This document shows positions 8,228-18,200 of a stretch of DNA of 64,000 bases, in pieces. The position numbers and the translations under genes are program-made. The number at the start of each line of letters is the position of its first letter. The first letter of the stretch is position 1. The stretch comes from Veillonella sp. CHU740 (GTDB taxonomy: Bacteria > Bacillota > Negativicutes > Veillonellales > Veillonellaceae): positions 1 to 64,000 of the forward strand of contig NZ_RQVD01000006.1 of NCBI RefSeq assembly GCF_003992055.1, read 5' to 3'. The notes under the pieces were generated by a model, which did no database searches, was not told the DNA's origin, and saw nothing but the letters and a program-made list of their open reading frames with translations.

Positions 8228-11200
8228 ATGTTTCATTCTTTTGCTTGGCAATTAGCCAAACTGCATCCCCGGTTCTATGGGGCTGTATTACTACTTACAT
8301 TACTGGGAACAATAGCTACCTTAGGTCAGGCCTATGCATTCGCTCGTAGTATTGATGGATTAGTGGTACATGGTGAAAGTATATCTTTTGAGTATATGGT
8401 GCTCTTAGGTGTCATGATAGTACTCCGTATGGGCTGCTCTCATGGAGAACAATGGTTGCGAAATCGGATTGCCCACCAAGTTCATGAAGAGTTACGGAAT
8501 CGTGTGTTATATCATATGGTATCGCAAGGTGTTCGACAATCAGAAAGTGCCAGTTCTGTGACACATCTGGTGTCTGATGGATTAGATCATATCGATGCGT
8601 ATATGAGTCAATATATTCCACAAGCTTTGTATGCTGTATTAATACCTCTAGTTATATCCATAGCTATCATTAACTCTGTGTCGTGGATAGGCTGGATTCT
8701 ACTATTGACGTATCCTTTAATTCCGTTCTTTATGATTTTAATCGGTAAAGAAGCAGATAAGTTAAATAAACAACAGTGGGAGCGCATGCAGTTCTTAGGA
8801 GGGCACTTTCTTGATGTATTACAAGGGCTAACAACACTGAAAGTATTCGGACGAGCTAAAGAACAAGTACATGTCATAGGCCGTCTATCTGGAGAATTTC
8901 GTGATGCAACATTAAAAGTATTACGGGTCGCTTTTTTATCTGCTTTGGTATTAGAATTAATCGGTACTATTAGTACAGCGATGATCGCAGTCTATTTAGG
9001 GGTATCCTTAGTGTATGGGGAAGTAGAGTTTTTGCCAGCCTTTTTTATTTTGTTACTAGCACCCGACTTTTATGCACCATTGCGACAGTTGGGAGCTGCG
9101 TTCCATACTGGATTATCTGGCAAAGTGAGCCTCACAGCAGTACAGGAGTATTTAGCATCTGGTGAGGAAGTAGCCCATAACGGTCAGGAAAAACTAGTTG
9201 TACCCATTCAAAATATTGACTTTCATACTGTATCTTATCAATATGAAGCGGATCATATGGGATTGGAATCTTTCACAGGAACATTACAACGGGGCCATTC
9301 GTATATGCTAGTTGGTGAAAGTGGAGCTGGTAAGACCACGATTGCCAATCTACTGATGCAATTGTTGACACCCACTGAGGGTAAGATTACCGTCAATGGT
9401 CTAGATTTACAATCCATACAGAGTGAATGGTATCATAGTCAAATAGCCTATCTCAGTCAAACTCCATATATTATGAGTGGTACTTTACGAGATAACTTGC
9501 AGTTTGGTCTAGCGGTGACAGAAAAAGAGCTGTGGCACGTATTGGACCAAGTGCAATTAGCAGAGTTTGTTAAGACCTTACCATTAGGATTAGATACGAT
9601 GATAGGTGAGCAAGGTTATGGTTTGTCAGGAGGACAGCGCCAACGATTAGCTTTGGGGCGTACCTTGCTAAGAGATGCACAAATTCTAATATTAGACGAA
9701 GTGACAGCCCATTTAGATGTAGAAACAGAACGCTTGATTATGCAAGTGTTACACGAGTATGGGAAAGATAAAATCGTTCTGTATGTGGGGCATCGAGTAC
9801 AAACGATGAAGTTTGTAGATACTCTCTTTGTCATGCGTCGTGGACAGTTAGTGGAATATGGCAGTTATAGTGATTTAGTGGCACAAAATGGATATTTTAC
9901 ATCCCTAGTGAATACTTATAGCAACCCTGTCATACAGAAACTAGAAGCAGCCACCGTAGATTCTGTAGTTGCAGATCAAGCATTGGAGATAGAGGATGAC
10001 GCTATTGGTAAATCATCGTATACCTATAATCAATATAAAGTAGAAGAATCTACTAATTCAGATAGATTAGATAAGGCAGAATGTACTGACATAGTAAATG
10101 CTCAACAAGATGAAGAGATAGACCCTACGAGAAAGCAGAATATCCGCAGAGGATTATTGTCACTCTGGACATTACTATCTCAGCATAGAGGGTTACTAGT
10201 GGGCAGTGTACTCTTTGCTATGGGCACGGTGCTCATGAATATAGGATTATTGACTACTTCCACATGGTTGATTACGAAAGCAGCAGAGCATCCTGTGTTA
10301 GTAGCGCTTAGTTTGGCAATTGTAGGGGTGCGATTCTTTGGGATTAGCCGTGCTGTCTGCCGCTATGGGGAGCGCTATGTATCGCATTCTATGGCATTTC
10401 AAGGATTATATGAATTGCGCGTTGCTTTCTTTAAACGGTTAGAGCCGTTGGTACCAAGGGTCTTTCAATCTATGAAAATGGGAGATTTGTTAGGCCGCAT
10501 TATGGCGGATATAGAAACATTGCAATTCTTTTATTTGCGAACGTTAGTACCTAGCTTGTCATTTGTTGGTGTCACTATTTTAGGGTGTATCATAGGATAT
10601 CAATTCCATCCTGTAGTATCCGTAGTGGTTCTGGTGTATAGTATTCTTGTAGGTGTCATTCTTCCTGTTACGCTTACCTATATGTTGCGACGAGTGCCAC
10701 CTATGCGTTTGAAAACACGTGGACACATGAAAGAAGCGCTGATTGAATCCATTCATGGTGTAGTAGATATTATCATGAGCCATCAAGAACGGCGATTTAT
10801 TCAGTCTATGAAAGCATCCTTCAGTGCATTTGATAAATGGCAAGGTCTATGGAATCGGGGAATTCGTTGGAATCAGACGATTGTTCTTGGTCTAGCGCAG
10901 TCTGCCTTGTTAGTGGGAATTATCATAGGCTTATGGGTGACAGAGACAGCGGCCTATACTCCGTTATGGATAGCTGTAGTTGCTATCGGCTTGCAATCTT
11001 ACTTTGAAGTGCTACAACCGATGACAGAAGCTGCATTACACGGTTATGAAAGTGCATTGGCGATGGAACGCTTGGAACATATGGAAGAAGAGCCAGTACA
11101 TAAAGATCTATTACGGTCGAATCATGCAGATACTATTAGTGACCAAGCAATACGCATGAAGAGAGAAGACGGTGAAAGAGGAACGATGCATAGTGAGCCT

Positions 11201-11920
11201 TTTATTAACGTACAATCTCTTTCCTTTGCTTACGATGTACTGCCTGTGTATGATGGCTTGAATTTATCTATCCAGCGAGGTGAGAAAGTAGCCATCGTAG
11301 GGCCTAGTGGGTCAGGTAAAAGTACATTGTTTTCCTTATTACAAGGCTGGCATGAGTATAGTGGGACTATTTGTATTGATGGTATAGATACAAAGACACT
11401 TTCAGAGGAACGATTACAGTCCTACATGTCCTATGCTACACAAGATATCTATGTATTCCACGCCACCATAGGTGATAACATTCGATTGGCGAAGCCAAGT
11501 GCTACTGATGAGGAAATATGGCAAGCATTGGAAGCGGTGCAACTAGCGGAGTGGGTACGAACGCTGCCAAATGGATTACGCACTATGGTAGGACAAGGTG
11601 GTATGGGGCTCAGCGGAGGACAACGACAACGACTTGGCATGGCTCGTATCTATTTGCGTGATGCAGATATTTTATTATTAGATGAACCATTAGAAGGATT
11701 GGATCAAGTCACACGTCATCGGGTGCAAGGCGAATTGAGCCGTTTGTTTACTGGAAAAACAGTGTTATATATTACGCATCATATTGAACAACTCCATGAG
11801 ATGGATCGGATTTTGTTTTTAGAACGAGGACGTATTGTAGAGAGTGGTACCTATGAAAGCTTGTTAGCTATGCAAGGACGTTTTTATGATTATCATCGAT
11901 TAAGTATGGAACGTATATAA
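8228..11920 (+). CDS. cydDC: Fused CydD-CydC ABC transporter for cytochrome bd assembly
   Basis: This single 1230-residue chain carries two complete ABC half-transporters. Each has six predicted membrane helices and a nucleotide-binding domain. The first has Walker A GESGAGKT at 363-370 and signature LSGGQRQR near 465; the second has Walker A GPSGSGKS at 1025-1032 and another LSGGQRQR. Walker B regions end in DEVTAHLD and DEPLEGLD. In E. coli CydD and CydC are separate proteins (about 590 and 570 residues) that export thiol compounds (glutathione, cysteine) needed for bd oxidase assembly. A charged linker of about 60 residues (roughly 575-640) joins the halves here. AGGAGG precedes the ATG. 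Fused versions are known in some other bacteria such as Streptomyces. Confidence 0.9.
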   Translation: MFHSFAWQLAKLHPRFYGAVLLLTLLGTIATLGQAYAFARSIDGLVVHGESISFEYMVLLGVMIVLRMGCSHGEQWLRNRIAHQVHEELRNRVLYHMVSQGVRQSESASSVTHLVSDGLDHIDAYMSQYIPQALYAVLIPLVISIAIINSVSWIGWILLLTYPLIPFFMILIGKEADKLNKQQWERMQFLGGHFLDVLQGLTTLKVFGRAKEQVHVIGRLSGEFRDATLKVLRVAFLSALVLELIGTISTAMIAVYLGVSLVYGEVEFLPAFFILLLAPDFYAPLRQLGAAFHTGLSGKVSLTAVQEYLASGEEVAHNGQEKLVVPIQNIDFHTVSYQYEADHMGLESFTGTLQRGHSYMLVGESGAGKTTIANLLMQLLTPTEGKITVNGLDLQSIQSEWYHSQIAYLSQTPYIMSGTLRDNLQFGLAVTEKELWHVLDQVQLAEFVKTLPLGLDTMIGEQGYGLSGGQRQRLALGRTLLRDAQILILDEVTAHLDVETERLIMQVLHEYGKDKIVLYVGHRVQTMKFVDTLFVMRRGQLVEYGSYSDLVAQNGYFTSLVNTYSNPVIQKLEAATVDSVVADQALEIEDDAIGKSSYTYNQYKVEESTNSDRLDKAECTDIVNAQQDEEIDPTRKQNIRRGLLSLWTLLSQHRGLLVGSVLFAMGTVLMNIGLLTTSTWLITKAAEHPVLVALSLAIVGVRFFGISRAVCRYGERYVSHSMAFQGLYELRVAFFKRLEPLVPRVFQSMKMGDLLGRIMADIETLQFFYLRTLVPSLSFVGVTILGCIIGYQFHPVVSVVVLVYSILVGVILPVTLTYMLRRVPPMRLKTRGHMKEALIESIHGVVDIIMSHQERRFIQSMKASFSAFDKWQGLWNRGIRWNQTIVLGLAQSALLVGIIIGLWVTETAAYTPLWIAVVAIGLQSYFEVLQPMTEAALHGYESALAMERLEHMEEEPVHKDLLRSNHADTISDQAIRMKREDGERGTMHSEPFINVQSLSFAYDVLPVYDGLNLSIQRGEKVAIVGPSGSGKSTLFSLLQGWHEYSGTICIDGIDTKTLSEERLQSYMSYATQDIYVFHATIGDNIRLAKPSATDEEIWQALEAVQLAEWVRTLPNGLRTMVGQGGMGLSGGQRQRLGMARIYLRDADILLLDEPLEGLDQVTRHRVQGELSRLFTGKTVLYITHHIEQLHEMDRILFLERGRIVESGTYESLLAMQGRFYDYHRLSMERI

Positions 11921-11932
11921 TACAGTGAATTT

Positions 11933-11981
11933 AGAAAAGCCTTACTGGCAGATAGATGCTTAGAGTAGGGCTTTTCTTTTA
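11933..11981 (+). terminator. Intrinsic terminator after cydDC
   Basis: AGAAAAGCCTTACT (11933-11946) pairs with AGTAGGGCTTTTCT (11964-11977, one G-U pair), followed by T-rich sequence. Confidence 0.75.
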
Positions 11982-11996
11982 TTTACGGCCTGTCTA

Positions 11997-12005
11997 TGGT
12001 ATAAT
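11997..12005 (+). promoter_or_regulatory. Extended -10 promoter
   Basis: TGGTATAAT is a perfect extended -10, 63 bases before the next start codon. No clear -35 is visible. Confidence 0.55.
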
Positions 12006-12068
12006 TTAAGAATCGTAATGAAAGTTATAACTAACATAAAGATAACCTATTAGATAGGAGATATATAT

Positions 12069-13226
12069 ATGGGACAATTAGTTACAAAGCTGTTAAAATT
12101 AGCGAATACTGTAACTACACAAACACATATAGAAACGCCAACTGTGCTAGAAGAAGTGGATGAGGGGAATGCGTTGTATGATCATCGCATGTTATCGATA
12201 GAAGAAGAAGCGGTCAATCGCAAAATGCGATCTGTCGTGCGTAATCATTGGTTCTTTCATTCCATAATTTTTGAATTTGAACCGAATAATAAGGTGTTTA
12301 TGAATGTCATCACAAAATTAGGGAATGTCATTAATGTGGAGTTTGATATTGATGATATTTGGTTTGATGACTATACTTCTACGATTCAGCTAAAGCTAGA
12401 TGTGGCGAATGTGGATATGGGTGGATTATTCTTGAATATAATTACACATATCCTTGGTAATTGGACCCTGCATGTATTGGGGATGTTTTTTAATCCTTTC
12501 AGCATCGGTGGAGATACTTCCTCTATGCGGTTTGAAAAGAAAGGGATTATTCGTTTTGATCTATCCCCAGACAGTCCGATTCGGCAATTTATTCCATGGC
12601 CTCAGCGTCGTAAGGAAAGTGTGGGTCCAGTGCTATTGACGGGGATTAAATCAGGACAATCTGTGCTGCAAGTAGAGTATTATGCATTTCATCAGAAGTT
12701 AGAGACCTACATAGCACCAGAGATGCCAGTGAAAACGAATTGGGTTCGATCTATTGATATGGCGGCAGCACTATTGATGCCAATTGGGGTGTGGGTCAGC
12801 TTTATCATTCTAAATCATTATTTGCCGCATGAGGAATTGAAAGATTTTTCATTTTCCACATATTTCTTTATTTCTCTGAGTATCTTGTTGTTCAGTTTCG
12901 TGGTTATGAATATTCCTCGATACATCTATATGTACTTTGAAACAAGAAAAAAATGGCAGTCTGTGTTTGTAAGCAATAACATTAAGATTCAGATGCGTCG
13001 ATTACAACGTCGTATTGCGATGCAAAAACAGGCTTTAGAGAATGATAAGGATGTCATAAAACGGCAAGAACATATCGTAGAAATGTTAATGCAAATACGA
13101 GATAAACGATTCCTGGCACATCGTCTGAAAGTGGCGGATGAAGATCGAGATCGGAAACAAAAAGTGAAGTTTATTATTGCTTATGTGTTGTGTACGTTCC
13201 TCGAATGGATGCTCCTTATACACTGA
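12069..13226 (+). CDS. Membrane protein of unknown function with C-terminal coiled coil
   Basis: This 385-residue protein belongs to no family I recognise. Residues 1-220 look soluble, with beta-rich segments (FEFEPNNKVFMNVITKLGNVINVEFDIDDIWFDDY). Two membrane segments follow near 232-252 and 264-288. A basic, Gln/Arg-rich coiled-coil stretch spans about 300-360 (QMRRLQRRIAMQKQALENDKD), and a last hydrophobic segment (FIIAYVLCTFLEWMLLI) ends the protein. It sits alone between a clear promoter and a long hairpin terminator, so it is probably a single-gene unit. No function is assigned. Confidence 0.75.
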   Translation: MGQLVTKLLKLANTVTTQTHIETPTVLEEVDEGNALYDHRMLSIEEEAVNRKMRSVVRNHWFFHSIIFEFEPNNKVFMNVITKLGNVINVEFDIDDIWFDDYTSTIQLKLDVANVDMGGLFLNIITHILGNWTLHVLGMFFNPFSIGGDTSSMRFEKKGIIRFDLSPDSPIRQFIPWPQRRKESVGPVLLTGIKSGQSVLQVEYYAFHQKLETYIAPEMPVKTNWVRSIDMAAALLMPIGVWVSFIILNHYLPHEELKDFSFSTYFFISLSILLFSFVVMNIPRYIYMYFETRKKWQSVFVSNNIKIQMRRLQRRIAMQKQALENDKDVIKRQEHIVEMLMQIRDKRFLAHRLKVADEDRDRKQKVKFIIAYVLCTFLEWMLLIH

Positions 13227-13248
13227 GCACTGATGCATTTTTGGAGAG

Positions 13249-13315
13249 GGGGATATATGTCTGTAAAAATATGCTGTCGCAAATCATTTTTTACAGACAT
13301 ATATCCCCTCTTTTT
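13249..13315 (+). terminator. Long hairpin terminator
   Basis: A 21-bp perfect stem (GGGGATATATGTCTGTAAAAA, 13249-13269, with its complement at 13287-13307) is followed by CTCTTTTTAT. It ends the gene at 12069-13226. Confidence 0.75.
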
Positions 13316-13428
13316 ATACAGTCAGTGCTGAGGTAGGCGTCGCAAGGAATATACTGTCGCAAATTGTTTTTATGTCTCACATATCCCTCCTTTTCAAATG
13401 TAGTAAGTGCTAAGGTATGCGTCACAAG
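13273..13428. repeat. Degenerate 75-base tandem duplication
   Basis: Two imperfect copies (about 13273-13347 and 13352-13428) share GCTGTCGCAAAT-like starts, ATATCCC(T)C cores and GGTAGGCGTCGCAAGG-like ends. The 297-base gap 13227-13523 holds this, the terminators on both sides and no gene. Confidence 0.6.
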
Positions 13429-13478
13429 GTAGATGTCGTATGGAGGAGTGTTGAGTATACTACATACATATTGAGAGT

Positions 13479-13526
13479 AAAAAAGGACTGCATCTTGTGC
13501 TAAGCACAGGTTGCAGTCCTTTTTTA
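13479..13526. terminator. Bidirectional terminator between convergent genes
   Basis: AAAAAAGGACTGCA (13479-13492) pairs with TGCAGTCCTTTTTT (13512-13525), with an inner TGTGC/GCACA hairpin. The A-run and T-run on opposite sides let it work for both converging transcripts. Confidence 0.8.
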
Positions 13527-13931
13527 TTGTTTTACGTCTGGGACGTTGGTTGGGTTTGCTTTAAATGGTGTTTTCACTGGTGTTGATTTGCTTGGTTCTG
13601 GAGCTTCTATATTCGGGTGCTCCCATTCGAGCTGCATGATACGGAACTGGTGTTGGTTGGCGAAGCGTTTGAGTTGCCAGCTGTCACGTTCTAGTTCTTT
13701 CAGGCGATCTCCGTGAGAGTTACTGATATTCTCTAGATTGCTTAAGCGATAATGAAAGGTATCGCTATGTTCCATAGTATGCTCTGTCTCGAGTTGCTCT
13801 TTCAGAGTGTCGATTTCTGCCTGTTGGGATGCTATCCAATAGGTAGTACCTAAGGCATAGAGAACGATCCAGAATAATGGCTTTCGTAGTAGTGTACCTA
13901 CTTTCAACAACAGATTAATTATCTTCGTCAT
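13524..13931 (-). CDS. Small membrane-anchored coiled-coil protein, unknown
   Basis: This 135-residue protein has one N-terminal membrane segment (PLFWIVLYALGTTYWIA, about 18-35), a heptad-like coiled coil (about 36-105: QQAEIDTLKEQLETEH, NLENISNSHGDRLKELERD) and a Pro/Lys-rich tail. The layout resembles small periplasmic coiled-coil proteins, but no family is recognised. Its start overlaps the end of the LysR gene by 17 bases, so it is translated from the same message. The stop codon lies inside the shared terminator hairpin. Confidence 0.7.
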   Translation of the reverse strand: MTKIINLLLKVGTLLRKPLFWIVLYALGTTYWIASQQAEIDTLKEQLETEHTMEHSDTFHYRLSNLENISNSHGDRLKELERDSWQLKRFANQHQFRIMQLEWEHPNIEAPEPSKSTPVKTPFKANPTNVPDVKQ

Positions 13932-14847
13932 GATGTGTATCGCCAGGTACTAATGGAAGGCGAGCCATGACAAAGTCTAACCATAAACGAGAAGCGTGTG
14001 ATAGGTAATGTCCTTTTTTCCAAATGACATGTAAGGTATGCATAATTTCAGGATCTACTAAAGGACGTACCACTACGCTAGAGCCTACTTTTGTATTTTC
14101 ATCTTCTGTAGGACATAGACGGCTAGGTAATAAAGCAATTGCTAGATGAGCCGCTACAGTTTGTAACATCAAATCTCGTTGGCTAGTTTCAAAGACGATA
14201 TGTGGTTGGAATCCTGCAGATTTACAGGATTTCACAATCTCGTCGTGCAGATTAAAGTCATCTTTATGTAGTACAAATGGTTGATCCGCTAATTGTTCCA
14301 AGGAAATAGACTCTTCGTTTGCTAGTGGATTGTCTTTTGGTAGAATTACGCTAAGAGGATCACTTGTTAAATAGAAGGAGTCGAACTCTTTAGCATTTGG
14401 CTTTGTACAGATAATGCCAACGTCAATAAGACCTTCTTGAACAGAAATTTCTATTTTTTTAGAACCATGCTCATATAGCTCTAGCTCAATTTGTGGGTAG
14501 GTTTGTTTAAACTCTCCTAATAATTGTGCAAAGATAGGAGCATCTGTTACAGGTGGTAAGCCAATTAGAACAGAACCTTGTTCTAGACGGAATTCATTTT
14601 CGAAATCAATTTTTAAATGTTCGAACATAAACACGACACGTTTGGCATGTGTTAAGAAGATGGTGCCACCGTCAGTCATTTCTACAGATTTTGCATTACG
14701 AATGAATAATACAACACCAAGCTCATCTTCTAGAGCTTTTATGGTACGGCTGATAGCAGATTGTGAAATGTGAAGATTTCTTGCGGCCTTGCTGAAACTT
14801 TTTTGATCCGCTACTTCTACGAAGTATTTTAAGTGATGAAAGTCCAT
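13915..14847 (-). CDS. LysR-family transcriptional regulator
   Basis: This 310-residue protein has the classical LysR N-terminal winged HTH (MDFHHLKYFVEVADQKSFSKAARNLHISQSAISRTIKALEDELGVVLF) followed by a substrate-binding-type effector domain (from about residue 90, SVLIGLPPVTDAP). The start is supported by AAGAGGTG upstream. It is transcribed away from the pyruvate:ferredoxin oxidoreductase gene across a 422-base gap, the usual arrangement of a LysR regulator and its target. The effector is not predictable. Control of the neighbouring oxidoreductase is an inference from position only. Confidence 0.88.
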   Translation of the reverse strand: MDFHHLKYFVEVADQKSFSKAARNLHISQSAISRTIKALEDELGVVLFIRNAKSVEMTDGGTIFLTHAKRVVFMFEHLKIDFENEFRLEQGSVLIGLPPVTDAPIFAQLLGEFKQTYPQIELELYEHGSKKIEISVQEGLIDVGIICTKPNAKEFDSFYLTSDPLSVILPKDNPLANEESISLEQLADQPFVLHKDDFNLHDEIVKSCKSAGFQPHIVFETSQRDLMLQTVAAHLAIALLPSRLCPTEDENTKVGSSVVVRPLVDPEIMHTLHVIWKKGHYLSHASRLWLDFVMARLPLVPGDTHHDEDN

Positions 14848-14970
14848 AATGCACCTCTTAAATATGGTAATAACAAAAGCCCTCTTTTTAGTATGCTAAT
14901 TAGGCATTAATATATGTGAAAATGTAAATTGATAATCGCATAATTAGCAATAGATATAGACTATATGGTA

Positions 14971-14999
14971 TTGCGAAGTTCTTGTTCTCAATGTATAAT
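14971..14999 (+). promoter_or_regulatory. Promoter of pyruvate:ferredoxin oxidoreductase
   Basis: TTGCGA (14971-14976), a 17-base spacer and a perfect TATAAT (14994-14999) predict a start near 15006. The 422-base gap 14848-15269 also holds an imperfect palindrome ATGC-N7-GCAT at 14893-14907 that could be a LysR site. Confidence 0.6.
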
Positions 15000-15005
15000 G
15001 AAACC

Positions 15006-15269
15006 ATAAGGCTATATCAATTTGTTGATGAAGTAGATAAACTACTTCACAAATTTGCAAAGAAGTACTATATAACTTATATATTATTACATTTTTGCAA
15101 CATATGCAATCTTTTTAGAAATAAACGATTCATATTTCAAAAACATTTTGATACTAAAAAGGGGAAGGTTCATCCTGCGAGTGCACGGAGTAGAGCCTAT
15201 ATACATCCCCCTATTTTGTATGTAACTACAAGTGTTAATTTTTATTTGCTTTAAGGAGGCTATTTTAAC
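15006..15269 (+). promoter_or_regulatory. Long structured 5' leader of the oxidoreductase mRNA
   Basis: About 264 untranslated bases separate the predicted start from the ATG. The leader holds a hairpin GAAGTAG (15030-15036)/CTACTTC (15042-15048) flanked by AATTTGT (15019-15025)/ACAAATT (15049-15055), and a second element closed by GGGG (15161-15164) and CCCC (15207-15210). No riboswitch class is recognised. AAGGAGG precedes the start codon. Confidence 0.4.
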
Positions 15270-18200
15270 ATGCGTAAAATGAAAACTATGGACGGCAACC
15301 AAGCTGCAGCTCACGTAGCGTATGGTTTTTCTGAAGTGGCAGCGATTTATCCTATCACGCCATCTTCTCCAATGCCAGAACATGTGGATGAATGGGCAGG
15401 ACAAGGCCGTAAAAACTTGTTCGGTCACACTGTACAGGTTGTTGAAATGCAATCCGAAGCCGGCGCTGCAGCAGCAGTTCACGGTTCTTTACAAGCGGGC
15501 GCATTGACAACTACGTTCACATCTTCTCAAGGTCTATTATTAATGTTACCTAACTTGTACAAAGTGTCTGGTGAGTTACTTCCAGGTGTATTCCATGTAG
15601 CAGCTCGTGCGATTGCAGCGCAAGCATTGTCTATCTTTGGTGACCATCAAGACGTTATGGCAGCTCGTGCTGCTGGTTGTGCTATGTTGGCAGAATCTTC
15701 TGTACAAGAAGTTATGGATCTTGCTCCAGTTGCGCATTTAACAGCGTTAAAAACTCGCGTTCCTTTCATCAACTTCTTCGACGGTTTCCGTACTTCTCAC
15801 GAAATCCAAAAAATCGAAGTGTTAGAATATGATGAATTAAAACCTTTAGTAGACCAAGACGCTTTAGAAGCATTCCGTCAACGTGCGTTGAACCCAGATG
15901 CTCCTGTAACTCGTGGTACTGCTGAAAACCCTGATATCTACTTCCAACATCGTGAAGCTTCTAACCCATTCTATTTACAAGTTCCAGATGTAGTAGAACA
16001 TTATATGCATGAAATCAACAAAATCACTGGTCGTGATTACCAATTGTTCAATTACTATGGTGCAGCTGATGCAACAGATGTAATCGTAACAATGGGTTCC
16101 TCTGCACAAGTAGCTACTGAAACTGTAGATTACTTAAATGCACAAGGCCGTAAAGTTGGTTTCGTACAAGTTCACTTATTCCGTCCATTCGCGACAGATC
16201 GTTTTGTAGCGGCTCTTCCTAAAACTGTAGAACGCGTTGCAGTATTAGACCGTACAAAAGAACCAGGTGCATTAGCTGAACCTTTATTCTTGGACGTTCA
16301 AGCAGCACTTGTTCAACACAATATCAATGCTAAAGTATTCGGCGGTCGTTATGGTCTTTCTTCTAAAGACGTAATCCCAGCTGACCTTGTAGCAGTATAC
16401 GATAACATGTTAGCAGAAGCTGGCAAACGTTTCTTCACATTGGGTATCAATGACGACGTAACTAACTTGTCCTTGAACCGTGCTGAAGGCGTATCCGTAA
16501 AAACTGAAGGCTTAACTGGATGTAAATTCTGGGGCTTCGGTTCTGACGGAACTGTAGGTGCTAACAAATCTGCAATCAAAATCATCGGTGACCATACAGA
16601 TATGTATGCACAAGCATACTTTGACTATGACTCCAAAAAATCTGGTGGTGTGACTATGTCTCACTTGCGTTTTGGTAAAAACCCAATCAACAAACCATAC
16701 TTGGTAACTGAACCAGAATTCATCGCTTGTCATCGTCAATCTTATGTTCACGAATACGACCTTCTTCGTGGTATTAAACACGGCGGTACATTCTTATTGA
16801 ACTGTACTTGGGGTCCAGAAGAATTGACTGAAAAATTACCTGCAAAACTTCGTCGCACAATTGCTGAAAAAGAATTGAACTTCTACATCATCAATGCAGC
16901 GAAAATTGCAGCTGAAATTGGTTTAGGTGGCCGTATCAACATGGTTACACAAGCTGCGTTCTTCAAATTAACTGAAGATACAATCATTCCTATCGACAAA
17001 GCGGTGGAATACTTAAAAGACTCCATCGAAAAAACATATGGTAAAAAAGGTGCTGACGTTGTTGCAATGAATAACGAAGCCGTTGACCAAGGTGTAGGAG
17101 CTCTTGTAAAAGTAGAGGTTCCAGCAGCATGGAAAGATGCAAAAGATTCTGAAGATACTTTCGAAAAACCTTCTTGCACAACTTGCCCAAGCTATGTAGC
17201 TAACATTGCAAAACCTGTTAATGCACAAGCTGGTTATGATTTACCAGTATCTGCTTTCACAGGCTATGAAGATGGTACATTGCCTTCTGGTACTGCAGCA
17301 TTCGAAAAACGTGGTGCCGCATTATTCGTTCCTCATTGGATCAAAGAAAACTGTATCCAATGTAACCAATGTTCCTTCGTATGTCCACATGCGACTATCC
17401 GTCCTATCTTAGCGACAGCAGAAGAAGCAGCAGTAGGTCCAGAAAACTTTGAAACAATTCCAGAAATGATGACTAAAGGCGAATTGCAATTCCGTATTGC
17501 AGTATCTCCATTAGACTGCTTAGGTTGCGGTAACTGTGTAAACATCTGTCCAGCTCCTAAAGGAAAAGCAATCGAAATGCGCCCTATCGATGGTGAATTA
17601 GAATTTGCTCCAGCTTGGGACTACGGTGTAGCATTACCAACTAAATCTCACCCAATGAAACAAGAAACTGTAAAAGGTTCCCAATTCAAAACTCCATTGC
17701 TTGAGTTCTCCGGCGCTTGCGCAGGTTGTGGTGAAACTCCATATGCTAAATTGATTACTCAATTGTTCGGTGACCGTATGATGATTGCCAATGCAACAGG
17801 TTGTTCCTCTATCTGGGGTGCATCTATGCCGGCATCTCCATACACTAAAAACCAACAAGGCCAAGGTCCTGCATGGGCTAACTCCTTATTCGAGGACAAC
17901 GCTGAGTTCGGTTATGGTATGTTCATCGGTACTGAAAAAATCCGTGCACAATTGGCTGAAACTGTAGCTTCCATCGCTGAAACTGCTGATGAAGCAACAA
18001 AACAAGTTCTTGACTTATGGTTAGAAAAACGCCTTCAAGGCGAAGGTACTCGTGACCGTGCTAAAGCTGTGATCGATGCTCTTTCCAAAGTAGAACAAAC
18101 AGAAGCTGTAAAAGAAGTATTGGCTAAAAAACAATACCTTGTAAAACGTTCCCAATGGATCTTCGGTGGTGACGGTTGGGCATACGATATCGGTTTCGGT

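Noticed and set aside
14982-15254. 90-codon reading frame in the gap before the pyruvate oxidoreductase
   Set aside because: No ribosome site, odd composition, and it overlaps the promoter and the structured leader; better explained as untranslated RNA.
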